From contig NZ_CP132507.1 of the NCBI RefSeq assembly GCF_032191775.1, forward strand, positions 1,513,001-1,577,000: a stretch of 64,000 nt of DNA, read 5' to 3'. This DNA is from Rhodoferax mekongensis. GTDB taxonomy: Bacteria; Pseudomonadota; Gammaproteobacteria; Burkholderiales; Burkholderiaceae_C. The translations under genes were made by a program, and so were the position numbers. Below, piece after piece: positions 44,036 through 55,454 of the stretch; position 1 is the stretch's first letter, and each line of letters starts with the position of its first letter. Under the pieces are notes generated by a model. That model was not told the origin of the DNA. It did not search any database and saw only the letters and a program-made list of their open reading frames with translations.

Positions 44036-47000
44036 ATGAACGCTCCCACCTCGCTCAACCACCTCCTCAGCGCCGCCAAGCCGGGCGCTCACGCGCAAGA
44101 GCGCATCCGCGAAATTCCGTACAACTACACGTCTTTTTCCGACCGGGAAATCGTGATTCGTTTGCTGGGCTCTCACAGCTGGGAGCTGTTGAACCAGCTG
44201 CGTGGCGAACGCCAGACCGGCCGTTCCGCCCGCATGCTCTACGAGGTGCTGGGCGATGTGTGGGTGGTGCAACGCAACCCCTACCTGCAGGACGACCTGC
44301 TGGACAACCCCAAGCGCCGCGGCCAGTTGGTCGACGCCTTGAACCACCGCCTCTCCGAGGTGGAAAAGCGCCGCACCCCAGAGGCCGACCCCGAGCGGGA
44401 CGCCATGGTCGGCCAGCTGCTGGTGGCTGCCCGAGCAGCCGTCAAAGCGTTTGATGCCGCCTTTGTGGAAGTGGCCACCCTGCGCAAGAAGACCCAGAAG
44501 CTGCTTTACAAGCTCACCGCCAAAGACAACGTCAAGTTTGACGGTCTCTCGCGCGTAAGCCATGTGACCGACGCAACCGATTGGCGCGTGGAGTATCCCT
44601 TTGTAGTGCTGTGCCCGGACTCGGAAGAGGAAATGGCCGGTTTGGTGAAGGGCTGTATCGAACTCGGGCTGACCATCATTCCCCGTGGAGGCGGCACCGG
44701 CTACACGGGCGGCGCGATTCCGCTGACTTGGAAGAGCGTGGTCATCAACACCGAAAAGCTCGAAGCCATGACCGAGGTGGAGATGAAACGCCTCCCCGGT
44801 CTGGACCGTGACGTGGCCACCGTGTGGTCGGAAGCCGGTGTGGTCACCCAGCGCGTGGCGGATGCCGCCGAGCGCGGCGGTTATGTGTTTGCGGTGGACC
44901 CTACGTCCGCCGAGGCCTCGTGCATTGGCGGCAACATCGCCATGAATGCGGGCGGCAAAAAAGCCGTTCTGTGGGGCACTGCGCTGGACAACCTGGCCAG
45001 CTGGCGCATGGTGACGCCGCAGGCCGAGTGGCTGGAAGTGACCCGCATCAACCACAACATGGGCAAGATCCATGACGTGGAAGTGGCTAGCTTCGAGTTG
45101 CAGTACTACAAGGCAGACGGCAAAACGCCCATCCGCAAAGAGCGCCTGGACATTCCCGGCGCAACCTTCCGCAAGGAAGGCCTGGGCAAGGACGTCACCG
45201 ACAAGTTCCTGAGCGGCTTGCCCGGTATTCAGAAAGAGGGCACCGACGGCCTGATCACCAGCGCGCGCTGGGTGGTACACAAGATGCCTGCGCACACCCG
45301 CACGGTGTGCCTGGAGTTCTTTGGCAACGCCAAGGACGCGGTGCCCAGCATCGTGGACATCAAGGATTTCATGTTCGCCGAGCAAAAGCGCAGCGGCGTG
45401 TTGCTGGCCGGCCTGGAGCACTTGGACGACCGCTACCTGAAAGCGGTGGGCTATGCCACCAAGAGCAAGCGCGGCGGCTTCCCCAAGATGGTGTTGTTCG
45501 GCGACATTGCCGGCGATAACGCCGACGATGTGGCCCGGGTCACCAGCGAAGTGGTGCGCCTGGCCAACGGTCGTAGCGGGGAAGGCTTTGTAGCCATCAG
45601 CCCCGAAGCCCGCAAGAAATTCTGGCTGGACCGCAAGCGCACTGCGGCCATCAGCAAGCACACCAACGCCTTCAAGATCAACGAAGACGTGGTGATCCCG
45701 CTGCCCCGCATGGCCGAGTACACCGACGGCATCGAGCGCATCAACATCGAGCTGAGCCTGCAGAACAAGCTGGCCCTGTGCGACGCGCTGACCGAGTTTT
45801 TCGAGCGCAGCGATTTGCCCTTGGGCAAGACAGATGACGCCAACGATATTCCGTCGGCCGAGCTGCTGGAAGACCGTGTGGCCCAGGCGCTGGACTTGGT
45901 CGCGCAAGTACGCAGCCAGTGGCAGGGCTGGCTGGATGGGGTGGAAACCCTGTTCCCCCAGCTGCAAGACCACAGCCTGCGCGCCAGCTGGAAGACCCAG
46001 TTGCGTGCGCCGCTGCAAGCCATCTTTACGGGTGCGGCGTTTGATGCGATCTTGGCGGAGTGCACCGCCATCCACAAGCGCGTGCTCAAAGGCCGCGTCT
46101 GGGTAGCGCTGCACATGCACGCCGGCGACGGTAATGTGCACACCAACATCCCCGTCAACAGCGATGACTACGACATGCTGCAAGCCGCCCACGGCGCGGT
46201 CAAACGCATCATGGCGCTGGCCCGCAGCCTGGACGGCGTGATCTCCGGCGAGCACGGTATCGGCATCACCAAACTGGAGTTTTTGAGCGAAGCCGAGCTG
46301 GCGCCATTTATTGCCTACAAAGCCAAGGTAGACCCCGAAGGCCGCTTCAACAAAGGCAAGCTGCTACGGAATCAGGAGCTGCCCGCGCAGGATGGGGAAG
46401 GCTTTGCACCGCATTTGACCGCAGATGGCTCCACCATCTACGCCGACTTGACCAACGCCTACACGCCCTCCTTCGGCCTGATGGGGCACGAGTCCCTGAT
46501 CATGCAGCAGAGCGATATTGGCGCGATTGCCGATTCGGTGAAAGACTGCCTGCGCTGCGGCAAGTGCAAACCCGTGTGCGCCACCCACGTGCCGCGTGCC
46601 AACCTGCTGTACAGCCCGCGCAACAAGATTCTGGCGACTTCGTTGCTGGTGGAAGCTTTTCTTTATGAGGAGCAGACGCGCCGAGGCATCAGCGTGAAGC
46701 ACTGGGAAGAGTTTGAGGACGTGGCTGACCACTGCACGGTCTGCCACAAGTGCGAATCACCTTGCCCGGTGAAGATCGATTTTGGTGACGTGACCATGAA
46801 TATGCGCAACCTGTTGCGCAAGATGGGGCAGAAGTCCTTCCGCCCCGGCAACGCGGCCGCCATGTTCTTCTTGAACGCCACCAACCCCGAGACCATCAAG
46901 CTGATGCGCTCGGCCATGGTGGGCGTGGGCTTCAAGGCCCAGCGCTTGGCGAATCAGGTCTTGCGCCTAGCTGCCAAAAAGCAGACCGCGAAGCCGCCAG

Positions 47001-47986
47001 CCACGGTGGGCACCGCGCCCATCAAGGAGCAGGTGATCCATTTCATCAACAAGAAAATGCCTGGCGGCCTGCCCAAGAAAACGGCGCGCGCCTTGCTGGA
47101 CATTGAAGATGCGGATTACGTGCCCATCATCCGCAACCCGAAGTCCACCACGGCAGAGACCGAGGCGGTGTTCTACTTCCCCGGCTGCGGCTCGGAGCGC
47201 CTGTTCAGCCAGGTGGGCTTGGCAACCCAAGCCATGCTCTGGCATGCGGGTGTGCAAACCGTGTTGCCACCGGGCTACCTGTGCTGCGGTTACCCCCAGC
47301 GCGGGTCCGGCCAGGCGGACAAGGCCGAAAAAATCATCACCGATAACCGGGTACTGTTCCACCGTGTGGCCAACACGCTGAACTACCTGGACATCAAGAC
47401 GGTGGTGGTGAGCTGCGGTACCTGCTACGACCAGTTGCAGGGCTACGAGTTCGACAAAATCTTCCCTGGCAGCCGCATCATCGACATCCACGAGTACCTG
47501 CTGGAGAAGGGCATTACCCTGGTTCCGGAGGGTGGCGCGGGTGCCGGTTATCTGTACCACGACCCTTGCCACAGCCCCATGAAGCTGCAGGACCCGATGA
47601 AGACGGTCAAGGCCCTCGTGGGCGACGCAGTTTTGAAGAATGACCGCTGCTGCGGCGAGTCCGGCACGCTGGGCGTGACCCGCCCCGACATCTCCACCCA
47701 AATCCGCTTCCGCAAGGAAGAGGAGTTGCGCAAGGGAGAAACCGCTTTGCGTGCCCTGACCGCGCCCGAGGGACAGTCGCCCAAGGCGGAAGGCAATGTG
47801 AAGATATTGACCAGCTGCCCGAGCTGCTTGCAAGGTCTGAGCCGCTACGGCAACGACCTGAACAACGGCTTGCTGGAGGCCGACTACATCGTGGTGGAGA
47901 TGGCCAACCAGATTCTGGGCAAGGAATGGTTGCCCGAATACGTGCAAACCGCCAATGCCGGTGGCATTGAGCGCGTGCTGGTCTAA
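44036..47986 (+). CDS. DUF3683 / FAD-linked oxidase / iron-sulfur oxidoreductase fusion
   Basis: A 1316-residue protein. The N-terminal DUF3683 domain covers about 1-180. An FAD-binding type 4 domain ([31 protein letters not shown]) and the FAD-linked oxidase C-terminal domain ([12 protein letters not shown] near 740) follow. Then come two 4Fe-4S motifs ([22 protein letters not shown]) and a CCG-type heterodisulfide-reductase-like domain with LCCGYP, SCGTCYD and RCCGESG. It combines GlcD- and GlpC-like parts, so it probably oxidises a 2-hydroxy acid such as D-lactate and passes electrons to the quinone pool. The substrate is unproven. The divergent ugpB starts 199 nt away. Confidence 0.88.
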   Translation: MNAPTSLNHLLSAAKPGAHAQERIREIPYNYTSFSDREIVIRLLGSHSWELLNQLRGERQTGRSARMLYEVLGDVWVVQRNPYLQDDLLDNPKRRGQLVDALNHRLSEVEKRRTPEADPERDAMVGQLLVAARAAVKAFDAAFVEVATLRKKTQKLLYKLTAKDNVKFDGLSRVSHVTDATDWRVEYPFVVLCPDSEEEMAGLVKGCIELGLTIIPRGGGTGYTGGAIPLTWKSVVINTEKLEAMTEVEMKRLPGLDRDVATVWSEAGVVTQRVADAAERGGYVFAVDPTSAEASCIGGNIAMNAGGKKAVLWGTALDNLASWRMVTPQAEWLEVTRINHNMGKIHDVEVASFELQYYKADGKTPIRKERLDIPGATFRKEGLGKDVTDKFLSGLPGIQKEGTDGLITSARWVVHKMPAHTRTVCLEFFGNAKDAVPSIVDIKDFMFAEQKRSGVLLAGLEHLDDRYLKAVGYATKSKRGGFPKMVLFGDIAGDNADDVARVTSEVVRLANGRSGEGFVAISPEARKKFWLDRKRTAAISKHTNAFKINEDVVIPLPRMAEYTDGIERINIELSLQNKLALCDALTEFFERSDLPLGKTDDANDIPSAELLEDRVAQALDLVAQVRSQWQGWLDGVETLFPQLQDHSLRASWKTQLRAPLQAIFTGAAFDAILAECTAIHKRVLKGRVWVALHMHAGDGNVHTNIPVNSDDYDMLQAAHGAVKRIMALARSLDGVISGEHGIGITKLEFLSEAELAPFIAYKAKVDPEGRFNKGKLLRNQELPAQDGEGFAPHLTADGSTIYADLTNAYTPSFGLMGHESLIMQQSDIGAIADSVKDCLRCGKCKPVCATHVPRANLLYSPRNKILATSLLVEAFLYEEQTRRGISVKHWEEFEDVADHCTVCHKCESPCPVKIDFGDVTMNMRNLLRKMGQKSFRPGNAAAMFFLNATNPETIKLMRSAMVGVGFKAQRLANQVLRLAAKKQTAKPPATVGTAPIKEQVIHFINKKMPGGLPKKTARALLDIEDADYVPIIRNPKSTTAETEAVFYFPGCGSERLFSQVGLATQAMLWHAGVQTVLPPGYLCCGYPQRGSGQADKAEKIITDNRVLFHRVANTLNYLDIKTVVVSCGTCYDQLQGYEFDKIFPGSRIIDIHEYLLEKGITLVPEGGAGAGYLYHDPCHSPMKLQDPMKTVKALVGDAVLKNDRCCGESGTLGVTRPDISTQIRFRKEEELRKGETALRALTAPEGQSPKAEGNVKILTSCPSCLQGLSRYGNDLNNGLLEADYIVVEMANQILGKEWLPEYVQTANAGGIERVLV

Positions 47987-47995
47987 GGGGGCGCC

Positions 47996-48409
47996 ATGGC
48001 AGGTTTGACCGCTGGCGCGCCGACCCCGCAGGACATCACCGTCCACGGCCAAAGCCGCGTGCTGGAAGTGGGCTTCTCGGACGGGGCGCGCTTTCGCATT
48101 CCGTTTGAGCTGATGCGGGTCTACTCGCCGTCTGCTGAGGTGCAGGGCCATGGCCCGGGCCAGGAAACCCTGCAAACCGGCAAGCGCGACGTGGAGCTGG
48201 AAGCGCTGGACCCGGTGGGCAACTACGCGGTGCAGCCCCGCTTTTCCGACGGACATGACACCGGTATCTACACCTGGGACTACCTGTATTTTCTGGGTTC
48301 CCAGCAGGCTCGCCTGTGGCAGGATTACGAAGACAAGCTCAAGGCCGCGGGCGTTGGGCGCGATGCAGTCATGGCTCCCAAGGGCGGCCACGGCTGTGCC
48401 AGCCACTAA
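47996..48409 (+). CDS. DUF971 domain protein
   Basis: A 137-residue protein with the DUF971 (gamma-butyrobetaine hydroxylase N-terminal-like) pattern LEVGFSDGARFRIPFELMRVYSPSAEV and HDTGIYTWDYLYFLG. Such domains may bind zinc or Fe-S clusters; function is unknown. It lies 9 nt after the oxidoreductase and upstream of ubiE. DUF971 next to ubiE is common in betaproteobacteria, which suggests an accessory role there. Confidence 0.88.
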   Translation: MAGLTAGAPTPQDITVHGQSRVLEVGFSDGARFRIPFELMRVYSPSAEVQGHGPGQETLQTGKRDVELEALDPVGNYAVQPRFSDGHDTGIYTWDYLYFLGSQQARLWQDYEDKLKAAGVGRDAVMAPKGGHGCASH

Positions 48410-48420
48410 GCTTCGACCTG

Positions 48421-48478
48421 TTTGCTATTGTTTCAGGAGCTGCTCGCGCATATTCCATGAGCGCTAGAGCCCCATTTG
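48421..48478 (+). repeat. Dispersed palindromic repeat, copy upstream of ubiE
   Basis: TTTGCTATTGTTTCAGG, then AGCTGCTCGCGCATATTCC, then GAGCGCTAGAGCCCC. It ends about 10 nt before the ubiE ATG. This is one of the best-preserved copies. Confidence 0.88.
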
Positions 48479-48488
48479 GACTAAAACT

Positions 48489-49220
48489 ATGAGTACTACC
48501 CATTTCGGTTTCAAGGCGGTCGATGAGTCGGAGAAGGCCCGCCATGTGCGCGGTGTATTTGACTCCGTCGCCCCCAAATACGACCTGATGAACGATCTGA
48601 TGTCAGCCGGCCTGCACCGCGCCTGGAAGGCTTACACCGTGCTGGTTGCCAACCTCAAAGAGGGCGACAAGGCCTTGGACATTGCCGGCGGCACCGGTGA
48701 CCTGGCGATGGCTTTTTCCAAGAAAGTCGGCAAGTCGGGCCAGGTGGTGCACACAGATATCAACGAGGCCATGCTCTCCACCGGCCGCAACCGTTTGCTG
48801 GACGCGGGCATCGTGTTGCCCACGCTGGTTTGCGATGCAGAGAAGTTACCCTTCCCCGACAACTACTTCAATGTGGTCAGCGTGGCCTTCGGCTTGCGCA
48901 ACATGACCCACAAAGACGTGGCATTGGCAGAAATGCAACGGGTCTTGAAACCGGGTGGCAAGCTGCTGGTGCTGGAGTTTTCCAAGGTGGCGCCCCCCTT
49001 GGAGAAAGTGTACGACTGGTACTCCTTCAAGGTGTTGCCGCGCTTGGGCAAGATGATCGCCGGAGATGACGCAAGTTACCGCTATCTGGCGGAGTCCATT
49101 CGCATGCATCCGGGCCAGCAAGAGCTAAAGACCATGATGCACAAAGTGGGCTTTGGACATGTGGACTATCACAATTTGACTGGCGGCATTGCCGCCTTGC
49201 ATGTTGGAATCAAGTGCTGA
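48489..49220 (+). CDS. ubiE: Ubiquinone/menaquinone C-methyltransferase UbiE
   Basis: A 243-residue SAM methyltransferase with [16 protein letters not shown], the SAM motif [10 protein letters not shown] and [24 protein letters not shown]. It performs C-methylation in ubiquinone synthesis. It is the first gene of a ubiE / Tim44-like / ubiJ / ubiB set. Confidence 0.97.
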   Translation: MSTTHFGFKAVDESEKARHVRGVFDSVAPKYDLMNDLMSAGLHRAWKAYTVLVANLKEGDKALDIAGGTGDLAMAFSKKVGKSGQVVHTDINEAMLSTGRNRLLDAGIVLPTLVCDAEKLPFPDNYFNVVSVAFGLRNMTHKDVALAEMQRVLKPGGKLLVLEFSKVAPPLEKVYDWYSFKVLPRLGKMIAGDDASYRYLAESIRMHPGQQELKTMMHKVGFGHVDYHNLTGGIAALHVGIKC

Positions 49221-49245
49221 GATAACTACAAATTTTGGAGAAGAC

Positions 49246-50238
49246 ATGAAACTTTGGGCATTGGCTTTGGCAGTCGCGCTGACCCTCTCGGGCTTTGACG
49301 CAGAAGCCGCCCGACGCCTGGGCGGAGGCAAGTCGTTGGGCAAGCAGTCGAGCAACGTCACACAACGCGATGCAGCCAGTCCGGCGCCGGCATCTCCCGC
49401 TGCGCCCGGTCAGAACGTGAATAACGCAGCCGCCAAACCGGCACCTGCGGCAGCACCCGCCGCCGCGCAGGCGCTCAAGCGTCCTTGGGGTGCCATGTTG
49501 GGCGGGCTCGCGGCCGGGTTGGGCTTGGCCTGGCTGGCAAGTTCCCTGGGGCTGGGCGAAGCTTTCGGCAACGTGCTGATGTTCGGTTTGCTGGCGCTGG
49601 GTGTGATGATGCTCATCGGCATGTTCATGCGCAGCCGCAAGCCTGCGGCACAGGCTGCTTCCCCGTTTGCCTTTCAGGGTGCTGGCCCAGCTCCGGTGCA
49701 GGATTTGAAACAGTACCGGGCCGAGAACGTGGGTAATGATGCTTCTGCCCGGCCCTGGGAGCGGAGCAGCATGGTTTTCGAGGCGCCGCAGCCTGCGGCC
49801 CAAGGTGGCTCCATGATCGGCTCGGCGTTGATGGGTTCGCAAACCTGGGGCGTACCAGCTGGATTTGATACTGAGGGTTTCCTCAAATCGGCCAAAGCCA
49901 ATTTTGTGACGCTGCAAGCGGCCTGGGACCGGTCCGACGTGGCAGCGCTTCGCGCCATGATGACGGACGACATGACCCGCGAAATCCAGACCCAATTGGC
50001 CGAGCGCGAGACGCACACGGGTGCCGGCGTGAACCACACCGATGTTGTCATGATTGATGCCCGTTTGCTGGGGATTGAAGAGCTGCCTGATGAGTACATG
50101 GCCAGCGTGGAGTTCTCCGGCATGATCCGTGAAGAGCCGTCTGCAGGACCGAGCCCTTTCCGCGAAGTCTGGAACATGACCAAGGCCAAAAACGGCAGCA
50201 GTGGCTGGTTAGTGGCAGGTGTGCAGGCTTTACAGTAA
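49246..50238 (+). CDS. Tim44-like domain protein
   Basis: A 330-residue membrane-anchored protein. The signal peptide MKLWALALAVALTLSGFDAEA is followed by RRLGGGKSLGKQ (a motif seen in this family), an Ala/Pro-rich linker, two glycine-rich membrane helices at about 80-120 and a C-terminal Tim44-like domain (about 205-330). Tim44-like domains bind lipid or act in membrane protein assembly; the bacterial role is unknown. The ATG at 49246 has TTGGAGAAG. Its location between ubiE and ubiJ is conserved in Burkholderiales to my knowledge. Confidence 0.85.
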   Translation: MKLWALALAVALTLSGFDAEAARRLGGGKSLGKQSSNVTQRDAASPAPASPAAPGQNVNNAAAKPAPAAAPAAAQALKRPWGAMLGGLAAGLGLAWLASSLGLGEAFGNVLMFGLLALGVMMLIGMFMRSRKPAAQAASPFAFQGAGPAPVQDLKQYRAENVGNDASARPWERSSMVFEAPQPAAQGGSMIGSALMGSQTWGVPAGFDTEGFLKSAKANFVTLQAAWDRSDVAALRAMMTDDMTREIQTQLAERETHTGAGVNHTDVVMIDARLLGIEELPDEYMASVEFSGMIREEPSAGPSPFREVWNMTKAKNGSSGWLVAGVQALQ

Positions 50239-50273
50239 AACTTCTCTGGCTCGCCTGCCTCGTCCTGAAACAC

Positions 50274-50364
50274 CGCGGAACCGGCTTCGCTGGTCCGCAG
50301 GTGTTGCCCCCTGCAAGGGGGAGGGCGAAGCGACACGTAGTGCGCGCCGCCACGGGGGTGCGCC
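50274..50364. repeat. GC-rich palindromic element upstream of ubiJ
   Basis: GCGGAACC/GGTCCGC arms, then GCCCCCTGCAAGGGGGAGGGC and ACACGTAGTGCGC. It shares ACACGTAGTG and the C5/G5 palindrome style with 41443-41525 and probably belongs to the same dispersed family. Confidence 0.5.
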
Positions 50365-50375
50365 ATAATTCCCTT

Positions 50376-50930
50376 ATGGCAACACAGTCCCCCTTTTCCA
50401 TGCTGGAAGGTCTCTTCCAGAACCTTCCCTCCGCCCTGACCCCACCGGCTTGGGCCATCGAAGAAAGTCACCGCCGGGTGGTGCTCTTGCTCAACCATGT
50501 GCTGCAGCAGGAGCCTCAGGCAATGGAACGGCTGGCGCGCCAGAAAGGCTGCGTCATTCACACCCAGTGGCGTGAATTTACCTTCCGTGTGCAGGCTACC
50601 CCCGCCGGTTTGCTGGATCTGGCAGGGGCGGACGCCAAGCCCGACCTGACCCTCACGATTACTGAAGACTCACCTTTTGTGATCGCACAAGCGGTTATGC
50701 AGGGTGGCAAGCCGTCTGTGCGCATTGAAGGTGATGTCCAGTTGGCAGCCGAAGTGAACTGGCTGGCAGACCATGTGCGCTGGGATGTGGAGGAGGATCT
50801 CTCCAAGATCTTGGGTGATGCTCCTGCCCACATGCTGATGCAGACCTGCCGCACCATGGGCCAAGCCCTGCAGCAGTTTGTCGGCAAGCGCGGCGCTGCG
50901 TCGTCGGAATCCAGCGGCAAAGCTCCATGA
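50376..50930 (+). CDS. ubiJ: Ubiquinone biosynthesis accessory factor UbiJ (SCP2 domain)
   Basis: A 184-residue protein with an SCP2-like lipid-binding domain ([44 protein letters not shown]) and a helical C-terminus. UbiJ is an assembly and lipid-binding factor of the Ubi complex. The ATG at 50376 is chosen; upstream sequence is a repeat. It overlaps ubiB by 4 nt, which supports the assignment. Confidence 0.9.
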   Translation: MATQSPFSMLEGLFQNLPSALTPPAWAIEESHRRVVLLLNHVLQQEPQAMERLARQKGCVIHTQWREFTFRVQATPAGLLDLAGADAKPDLTLTITEDSPFVIAQAVMQGGKPSVRIEGDVQLAAEVNWLADHVRWDVEEDLSKILGDAPAHMLMQTCRTMGQALQQFVGKRGAASSESSGKAP

Positions 50931-52492
50931 GCCGCCTCGGCCGCGGGCTGTTCATCGTCTGGGTCGTTCTGCGATACGGGCTGGACGAGCTGGTGCTTAC
51001 CAGCTTCCAGAAGCCCTGGTTGCGCTTGATTGCCCGCATTGTCTCCATCGGCCGTTCTCTGGATGAGCCGCGCGGGCAGCGTTTGCGCGAAGCGCTGGAG
51101 CGGTTGGGGCCCATATTCGTGAAGTTCGGGCAGGTGCTTTCCACCCGCCGGGATTTGCTGCCCTTGGACATCGCCAACGAACTTGCCAAGCTGCAAGACC
51201 GCGTGCCCCCCTTCGACTCGGAGGTGGCGGTCGCCACCATCGAGCGCGCTCTGGGAAAGCCGGTGTCCGAGATTTTTGTGTCGTTCGAGCGTACGCCGGT
51301 GGCCAGTGCATCGATTGCGCAGGTGCACTTTGCGGTGTTGAAGGATCGTGCCGGCCGTGAGCGCGAGGTCGCTGTCAAGGTGCTGCGACCCGACATGCTG
51401 GGTGTGATCGACAAAGACTTGGCACTCATGCGCATGATGGCCGGCTGGGTCGAGGGGCTGTCGGCAGACGGCAAGCGCCTCAAACCCCGCGAGGTGGTGG
51501 CCGAGTTCGACAAGTACCTGCATGATGAGCTGGATCTGGTCCGTGAAGCATCAAGTGCCGCACAACTGCGGCGCAATATGGAGGGGCTGGAATTGGTCCT
51601 GATCCCGGAGATGCTCTGGGACTTTTGCACGACCGAAGTGCTGGTCATGGAGCGCATGCATGGTGTGCCGATCAGCCATATCGACAAACTTCGCGAGGCC
51701 GGGGTGGATGTACCCAAGTTGGCCCGTGATGGAGTGACCTTGTTTTTCACCCAGGTCTTTCGCGATGGCTTTTTCCATGCCGACATGCACCCGGGCAATA
51801 TCCAGATCAGTCTCGCGCCGGAGACCTTTGGTCGCTACATCTCGCTGGATTTCGGCATCGTCGGCACTTTGACCGAAGTGGACAAGGAATACCTCGCGCA
51901 GAACTTTGCGGCCTTCTTCCGCCGGGATTACAAGCGTGTCGCGGAGTTGCATATTGAGTCCGGCTGGGTGCCCGCTGCCACTCGGGTGGATGAGTTGGAA
52001 GCCGCTGTCCGCGCTGTGTGTGAGCCGTATTTTGACCGGCCGCTCAAAGAGATTTCTCTGGGCATGGTGCTGATGCGCTTGTTCCAGACCTCCCGCCGCT
52101 TCCACGTGGAGATTCAGCCTCAGTTGGTTTTGCTGCAAAAAACCCTGCTCAATATCGAAGGTTTGGGCCGGGATCTGGATCCGGATCTGGATTTGTGGGC
52201 GACGGCCAAGCCCTTCCTGGAGCAATGGATGCTGCAGCAGGTGGGGCCGCAAAAGCTGATTCACGAGCTCAAAGCCCAAGCCCCGCGGTATGCCAAATTG
52301 TTGCCGGAGCTACCGGGGTTGCTGCATCAGTATCTCCAGCGCCAAGGTGGTGGCAACGAAGAGCTGATGCGAGAGCTGCTGCAAGAGCAAAAACGTACCA
52401 ACCGCCTGTTGCAAACCTTGGTGGCAGTGGTCATCGGTTTCTCCGTAGGATTGGTGCTCGTACAGCTGTGGGCGCGTATTCGGATGTTTTGA
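50927..52492 (+). CDS. ubiB: UbiB/ABC1-family atypical kinase
   Basis: A 521-residue protein with the UbiB KxGQ motif ([19 protein letters not shown]), the A-rich loop [11 protein letters not shown], the kinase-like [11 protein letters not shown] and DFGIVG motifs and two C-terminal membrane helices (about 490-518). It is needed for ubiquinone hydroxylation steps, probably through ATPase activity on the lipid precursor. Overlaps ubiJ. Confidence 0.96.
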   Translation: MSRLGRGLFIVWVVLRYGLDELVLTSFQKPWLRLIARIVSIGRSLDEPRGQRLREALERLGPIFVKFGQVLSTRRDLLPLDIANELAKLQDRVPPFDSEVAVATIERALGKPVSEIFVSFERTPVASASIAQVHFAVLKDRAGREREVAVKVLRPDMLGVIDKDLALMRMMAGWVEGLSADGKRLKPREVVAEFDKYLHDELDLVREASSAAQLRRNMEGLELVLIPEMLWDFCTTEVLVMERMHGVPISHIDKLREAGVDVPKLARDGVTLFFTQVFRDGFFHADMHPGNIQISLAPETFGRYISLDFGIVGTLTEVDKEYLAQNFAAFFRRDYKRVAELHIESGWVPAATRVDELEAAVRAVCEPYFDRPLKEISLGMVLMRLFQTSRRFHVEIQPQLVLLQKTLLNIEGLGRDLDPDLDLWATAKPFLEQWMLQQVGPQKLIHELKAQAPRYAKLLPELPGLLHQYLQRQGGGNEELMRELLQEQKRTNRLLQTLVAVVIGFSVGLVLVQLWARIRMF

Positions 52493-52544
52493 TGCGGCAC
52501 CTATAATTGAGGGTTTTGCAACTTCAGGTCTGAGCTCTACTTCC

Positions 52545-52853
52545 ATGCCCATTTACGCCTACAAATGCGAGTCCTGCGGATTTGCCAAGGATGTATTGCA
52601 GAAAATCTCCGATGCACCGCTGCAGGATTGCCCGCAGTGCCAAGCGCCTGCATTCAAGAAACAACTGACGGCCGCCGGTTTTCAGCTCAAGGGCTCCGGC
52701 TGGTACGTGACAGATTTCAAAGGCGGCAGCGCGCCGGCGACCGGTGTGGCTCCAGCCACAGGCGATAGCCCAGCGGCCAAGCCTGCAGAAGCCAAATCTG
52801 AAGCGCCTGCAGCAGCCCCTGCAGCGCCCAGCACCCCCTCATCCACCTCGTGA
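52545..52853 (+). CDS. FmdB-family zinc ribbon protein
   Basis: A 102-residue protein starting MPIYAYKCESCG with a second pair CPQC, giving a four-cysteine zinc ribbon in the first 45 residues, then an Ala/Pro-rich tail. It matches the FmdB putative regulatory family. Function is unknown; possibly DNA or protein binding. It sits 12 nt before a DUF502 gene and in front of aspS, a conserved betaproteobacterial order. Confidence 0.92.
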   Translation: MPIYAYKCESCGFAKDVLQKISDAPLQDCPQCQAPAFKKQLTAAGFQLKGSGWYVTDFKGGSAPATGVAPATGDSPAAKPAEAKSEAPAAAPAAPSTPSSTS

Positions 52854-52865
52854 AGCGGAGCACCT

Positions 52866-53516
52866 GTGCCCATTAAGAAATACCTGCTTACCGGCCTGAT
52901 GGTCTGGTTGCCGCTGGCCATCACCATTTGGGTGTTGTTGTGGCTTGTCGGTCTGCTGGACGCGGTATTCGCAGGTTTCTTGAATGGGATCTCCGCCATC
53001 ACACCTACGACCTCCGCGCCAACCATTGAGCGACTGCATGGCATTCCAGGCTTGGGTGTGGTTTTGGTGTTCGCTGCATTGTTGGTGACCGGCGCGCTGG
53101 TCTCCAATGTGGCAGGGCGCTGGTGGGTGAAGCAATGGGACAAATTGTTCACCAACATTCCCATCGTCAAATCCATCTACAACAGCGTGAAGAAGGTGTC
53201 TGACACCCTGTTCTCCAGCAATGGAAATGCCTTCCGCACTGCATTGTTGATCCAGTATCCCCGTCAAGGAAGCTGGACCATCGGTTTTCAGACCGGTACG
53301 CCCAGCGGAGAAGTTGCATCACATCTGGGGGATGAATTTGTCAGTGTTTACGTACCGACCACGCCTAACCCGACCAGTGGTTTCTTTTTGATGCTGCCCC
53401 GCAAAGACGTGATCGAACTCGAAATGAGTGTGGATGAGGCATTGACCTATGTCATTTCCATGGGGTCGGTAGCGCCCAGCGCGCCTGTTCCCTCTGCCGC
53501 CACAGCCCCTCAATAA
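52866..53516 (+). CDS. DUF502 membrane protein
   Basis: A 216-residue protein with two membrane helices (about 5-35 and 58-85) and the DUF502 signature NIPIVKSIYNSVKKVSDTLF. The C-terminal domain is probably cytoplasmic. It starts with GTG at 52866. Function is unknown. It is 12 nt after the FmdB gene and 48 nt before aspS. Confidence 0.9.
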   Translation: MPIKKYLLTGLMVWLPLAITIWVLLWLVGLLDAVFAGFLNGISAITPTTSAPTIERLHGIPGLGVVLVFAALLVTGALVSNVAGRWWVKQWDKLFTNIPIVKSIYNSVKKVSDTLFSSNGNAFRTALLIQYPRQGSWTIGFQTGTPSGEVASHLGDEFVSVYVPTTPNPTSGFFLMLPRKDVIELEMSVDEALTYVISMGSVAPSAPVPSAATAPQ

Positions 53517-53564
53517 CCTTATTACTAACCCGCCGCACTCCAAGCGGCGAATTGAAAGCACTCT

Positions 53565-55379
53565 ATGGCTATGCGTTCTCATTATTGCGGTCTCGTGACC
53601 GAAGCCCTGTTGGGCCAAACCGTGACTCTGTGTGGTTGGGTCAATCGTCGTCGTGACCACGGTGGTGTGATTTTTGTGGACGTGCGTGACCGCGAAGGCT
53701 ACGTGCAAGTGGTTTGCGATCCGGACCGTGCCGACATGTTCAAGGTGGCCGAGGACATCCGTAACGAATACTGCGTGCAGATCAAGGGTTTGGTGCGTGC
53801 GCGCCCCGAAGGCACCACCAATGACAGCCTCAAGAGCGGCAAGATTGAAGTGCTGTGCCATGAACTGATCGTACTGAACGAATCGGTGACTCCTCCGTTC
53901 CAATTGGACGAAGACAACCTGTCTGAAACCACCCGCCTGACCCACCGCGTGTTGGATCTGCGCCGTCCTTACATGCAAAACAACCTGATGCTGCGCTACC
54001 GCGTGGCCATGGAAGTGCGCAAGTTCCTGGACGCCAACGGTTTTGTGGACATCGAAACCCCGATGTTGACCAAGAGCACGCCTGAAGGCGCGCGTGACTA
54101 CCTGGTGCCCAGCCGTGTGCATGATGGCCAGTTCTTCGCGCTGCCCCAGTCGCCCCAGTTGTTCAAGCAGCTGCTGATGGTGGCGGGCTTTGACCGCTAT
54201 TACCAGATCACCAAGTGCTTCCGCGACGAAGACTTGCGCGCGGACCGTCAGCCAGAATTCACCCAGATCGATATCGAAACCTCTTTCCTGACCGAAGAGG
54301 ACATCCGTGACATGTTCCAAGGCATGATCACCACGGTGTTCAAGAACACCATCGGTGTGGACTTGGGCGAGTTCCCGGTCATGACCTACCAGGATGCGGC
54401 CCGTTTGTACGGTTCTGACAAGCCTGACTTGCGCGTGAACCTGCAATTCGCCGAACTCACCGACGTCATGAAGGACGTGGACTTCAAGGTGTTCTCCGGC
54501 GCTGCCACCATGAAGGGTGGTCGTGTGGTGGCTTTGCGTATCCCCGGTGGTTCTGCTGAAAACGGCGGTATCAGCCGTGGCGAAATCGACGCCTACACCG
54601 AGTTCGTCAAGATCTACGGTGCCAAGGGCTTGGCCTACATCCGCGTGAACGACCTGTCCAAGGGCCGTGATGGTCTGCAAAGCCCTATCGTGAAGAACAT
54701 CCACGACGCAGCCTTGAATGCAGTGCTGGAGCGCACAGGTGCACAAAATGGCGACCTGATTTTCTTCGGTGCCGACAAGGAAAAAATCGTCAACGACGCC
54801 ATCGGTGCCCTGCGTATCAAGATCGGCCACAGCGAGTTCGGCAAGAAGAACGGCTTGTTCACCGGCGGTTGGAAGCCATTGTGGGTGGTGGACTTCCCGA
54901 TGTTTGAATTTGACGAAGAAAGCCAGCGTTACACCGCGGTACACCATCCGTTTACGGCGCCCAAGGAAGGACATGAGGACTGGATGGTCTCTGCACCTGA
55001 GAAGTGCATTTCCCAAGGCTACGACATGGTCTTGAATGGCTGGGAAATGGGTGGCGGTTCCGTCCGTATTCACCGTGCAGACGTGCAGCAGAAGGTGTTT
55101 GATGCCCTGAAGATCACACCGGAAGAAGCCCAGCTCAAATTCGGCTTCTTGCTCGATGCATTGCAATACGGCGCCCCACCCCACGGTGGTCTCGCATTCG
55201 GTTTGGACCGCATCGTGACTCTGATGACCGGCGCGGAATCTATCCGTGACGTGATCGCTTTCCCCAAGACCCAACGTGCCCAGTGCTTGCTGACCCAGGC
55301 TCCGAGCCCGGTGGATGAAAAGCAGCTGCGTGAATTGCATATCCGCTTGCGCAATGTGGATCTGGCCAAAACAGCCTGA
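53565..55379 (+). CDS. aspS: Aspartyl-tRNA synthetase
   Basis: A 604-residue class IIb synthetase with an N-terminal OB-fold anticodon domain ([26 protein letters not shown]), class II motif 2 [18 protein letters not shown] and motif 3 [10 protein letters not shown], and a bacterial GAD insertion domain. It charges tRNA-Asp. The betaproteobacterial enzyme is often non-discriminating when GatCAB is present; that is not testable here. A strong terminator follows. Confidence 0.97.
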   Translation: MAMRSHYCGLVTEALLGQTVTLCGWVNRRRDHGGVIFVDVRDREGYVQVVCDPDRADMFKVAEDIRNEYCVQIKGLVRARPEGTTNDSLKSGKIEVLCHELIVLNESVTPPFQLDEDNLSETTRLTHRVLDLRRPYMQNNLMLRYRVAMEVRKFLDANGFVDIETPMLTKSTPEGARDYLVPSRVHDGQFFALPQSPQLFKQLLMVAGFDRYYQITKCFRDEDLRADRQPEFTQIDIETSFLTEEDIRDMFQGMITTVFKNTIGVDLGEFPVMTYQDAARLYGSDKPDLRVNLQFAELTDVMKDVDFKVFSGAATMKGGRVVALRIPGGSAENGGISRGEIDAYTEFVKIYGAKGLAYIRVNDLSKGRDGLQSPIVKNIHDAALNAVLERTGAQNGDLIFFGADKEKIVNDAIGALRIKIGHSEFGKKNGLFTGGWKPLWVVDFPMFEFDEESQRYTAVHHPFTAPKEGHEDWMVSAPEKCISQGYDMVLNGWEMGGGSVRIHRADVQQKVFDALKITPEEAQLKFGFLLDALQYGAPPHGGLAFGLDRIVTLMTGAESIRDVIAFPKTQRAQCLLTQAPSPVDEKQLRELHIRLRNVDLAKTA

Positions 55380-55414
55380 TACCCAACAGGACCTCTGGCG
55401 GGTCATGCACAATG

Positions 55415-55443
55415 AAAGGGCACTCTTGGAGTGCCCTTTTTCT
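55415..55443 (+). terminator. Terminator after aspS
   Basis: Stem AAAGGGCACTC / GAGTGCCCTTT with a TTG loop and T-rich tail, 35 nt after the aspS stop and 12 nt before nudB. Confidence 0.88.
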
Positions 55444-55454
55444 TTGCGAGACCC

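Noticed and set aside
44024..46255. 743-codon open frame antisense to the DUF3683 fusion gene
   Set aside because: Same shadow effect; lies wholly opposite a well-supported flavoprotein and resembles no family.
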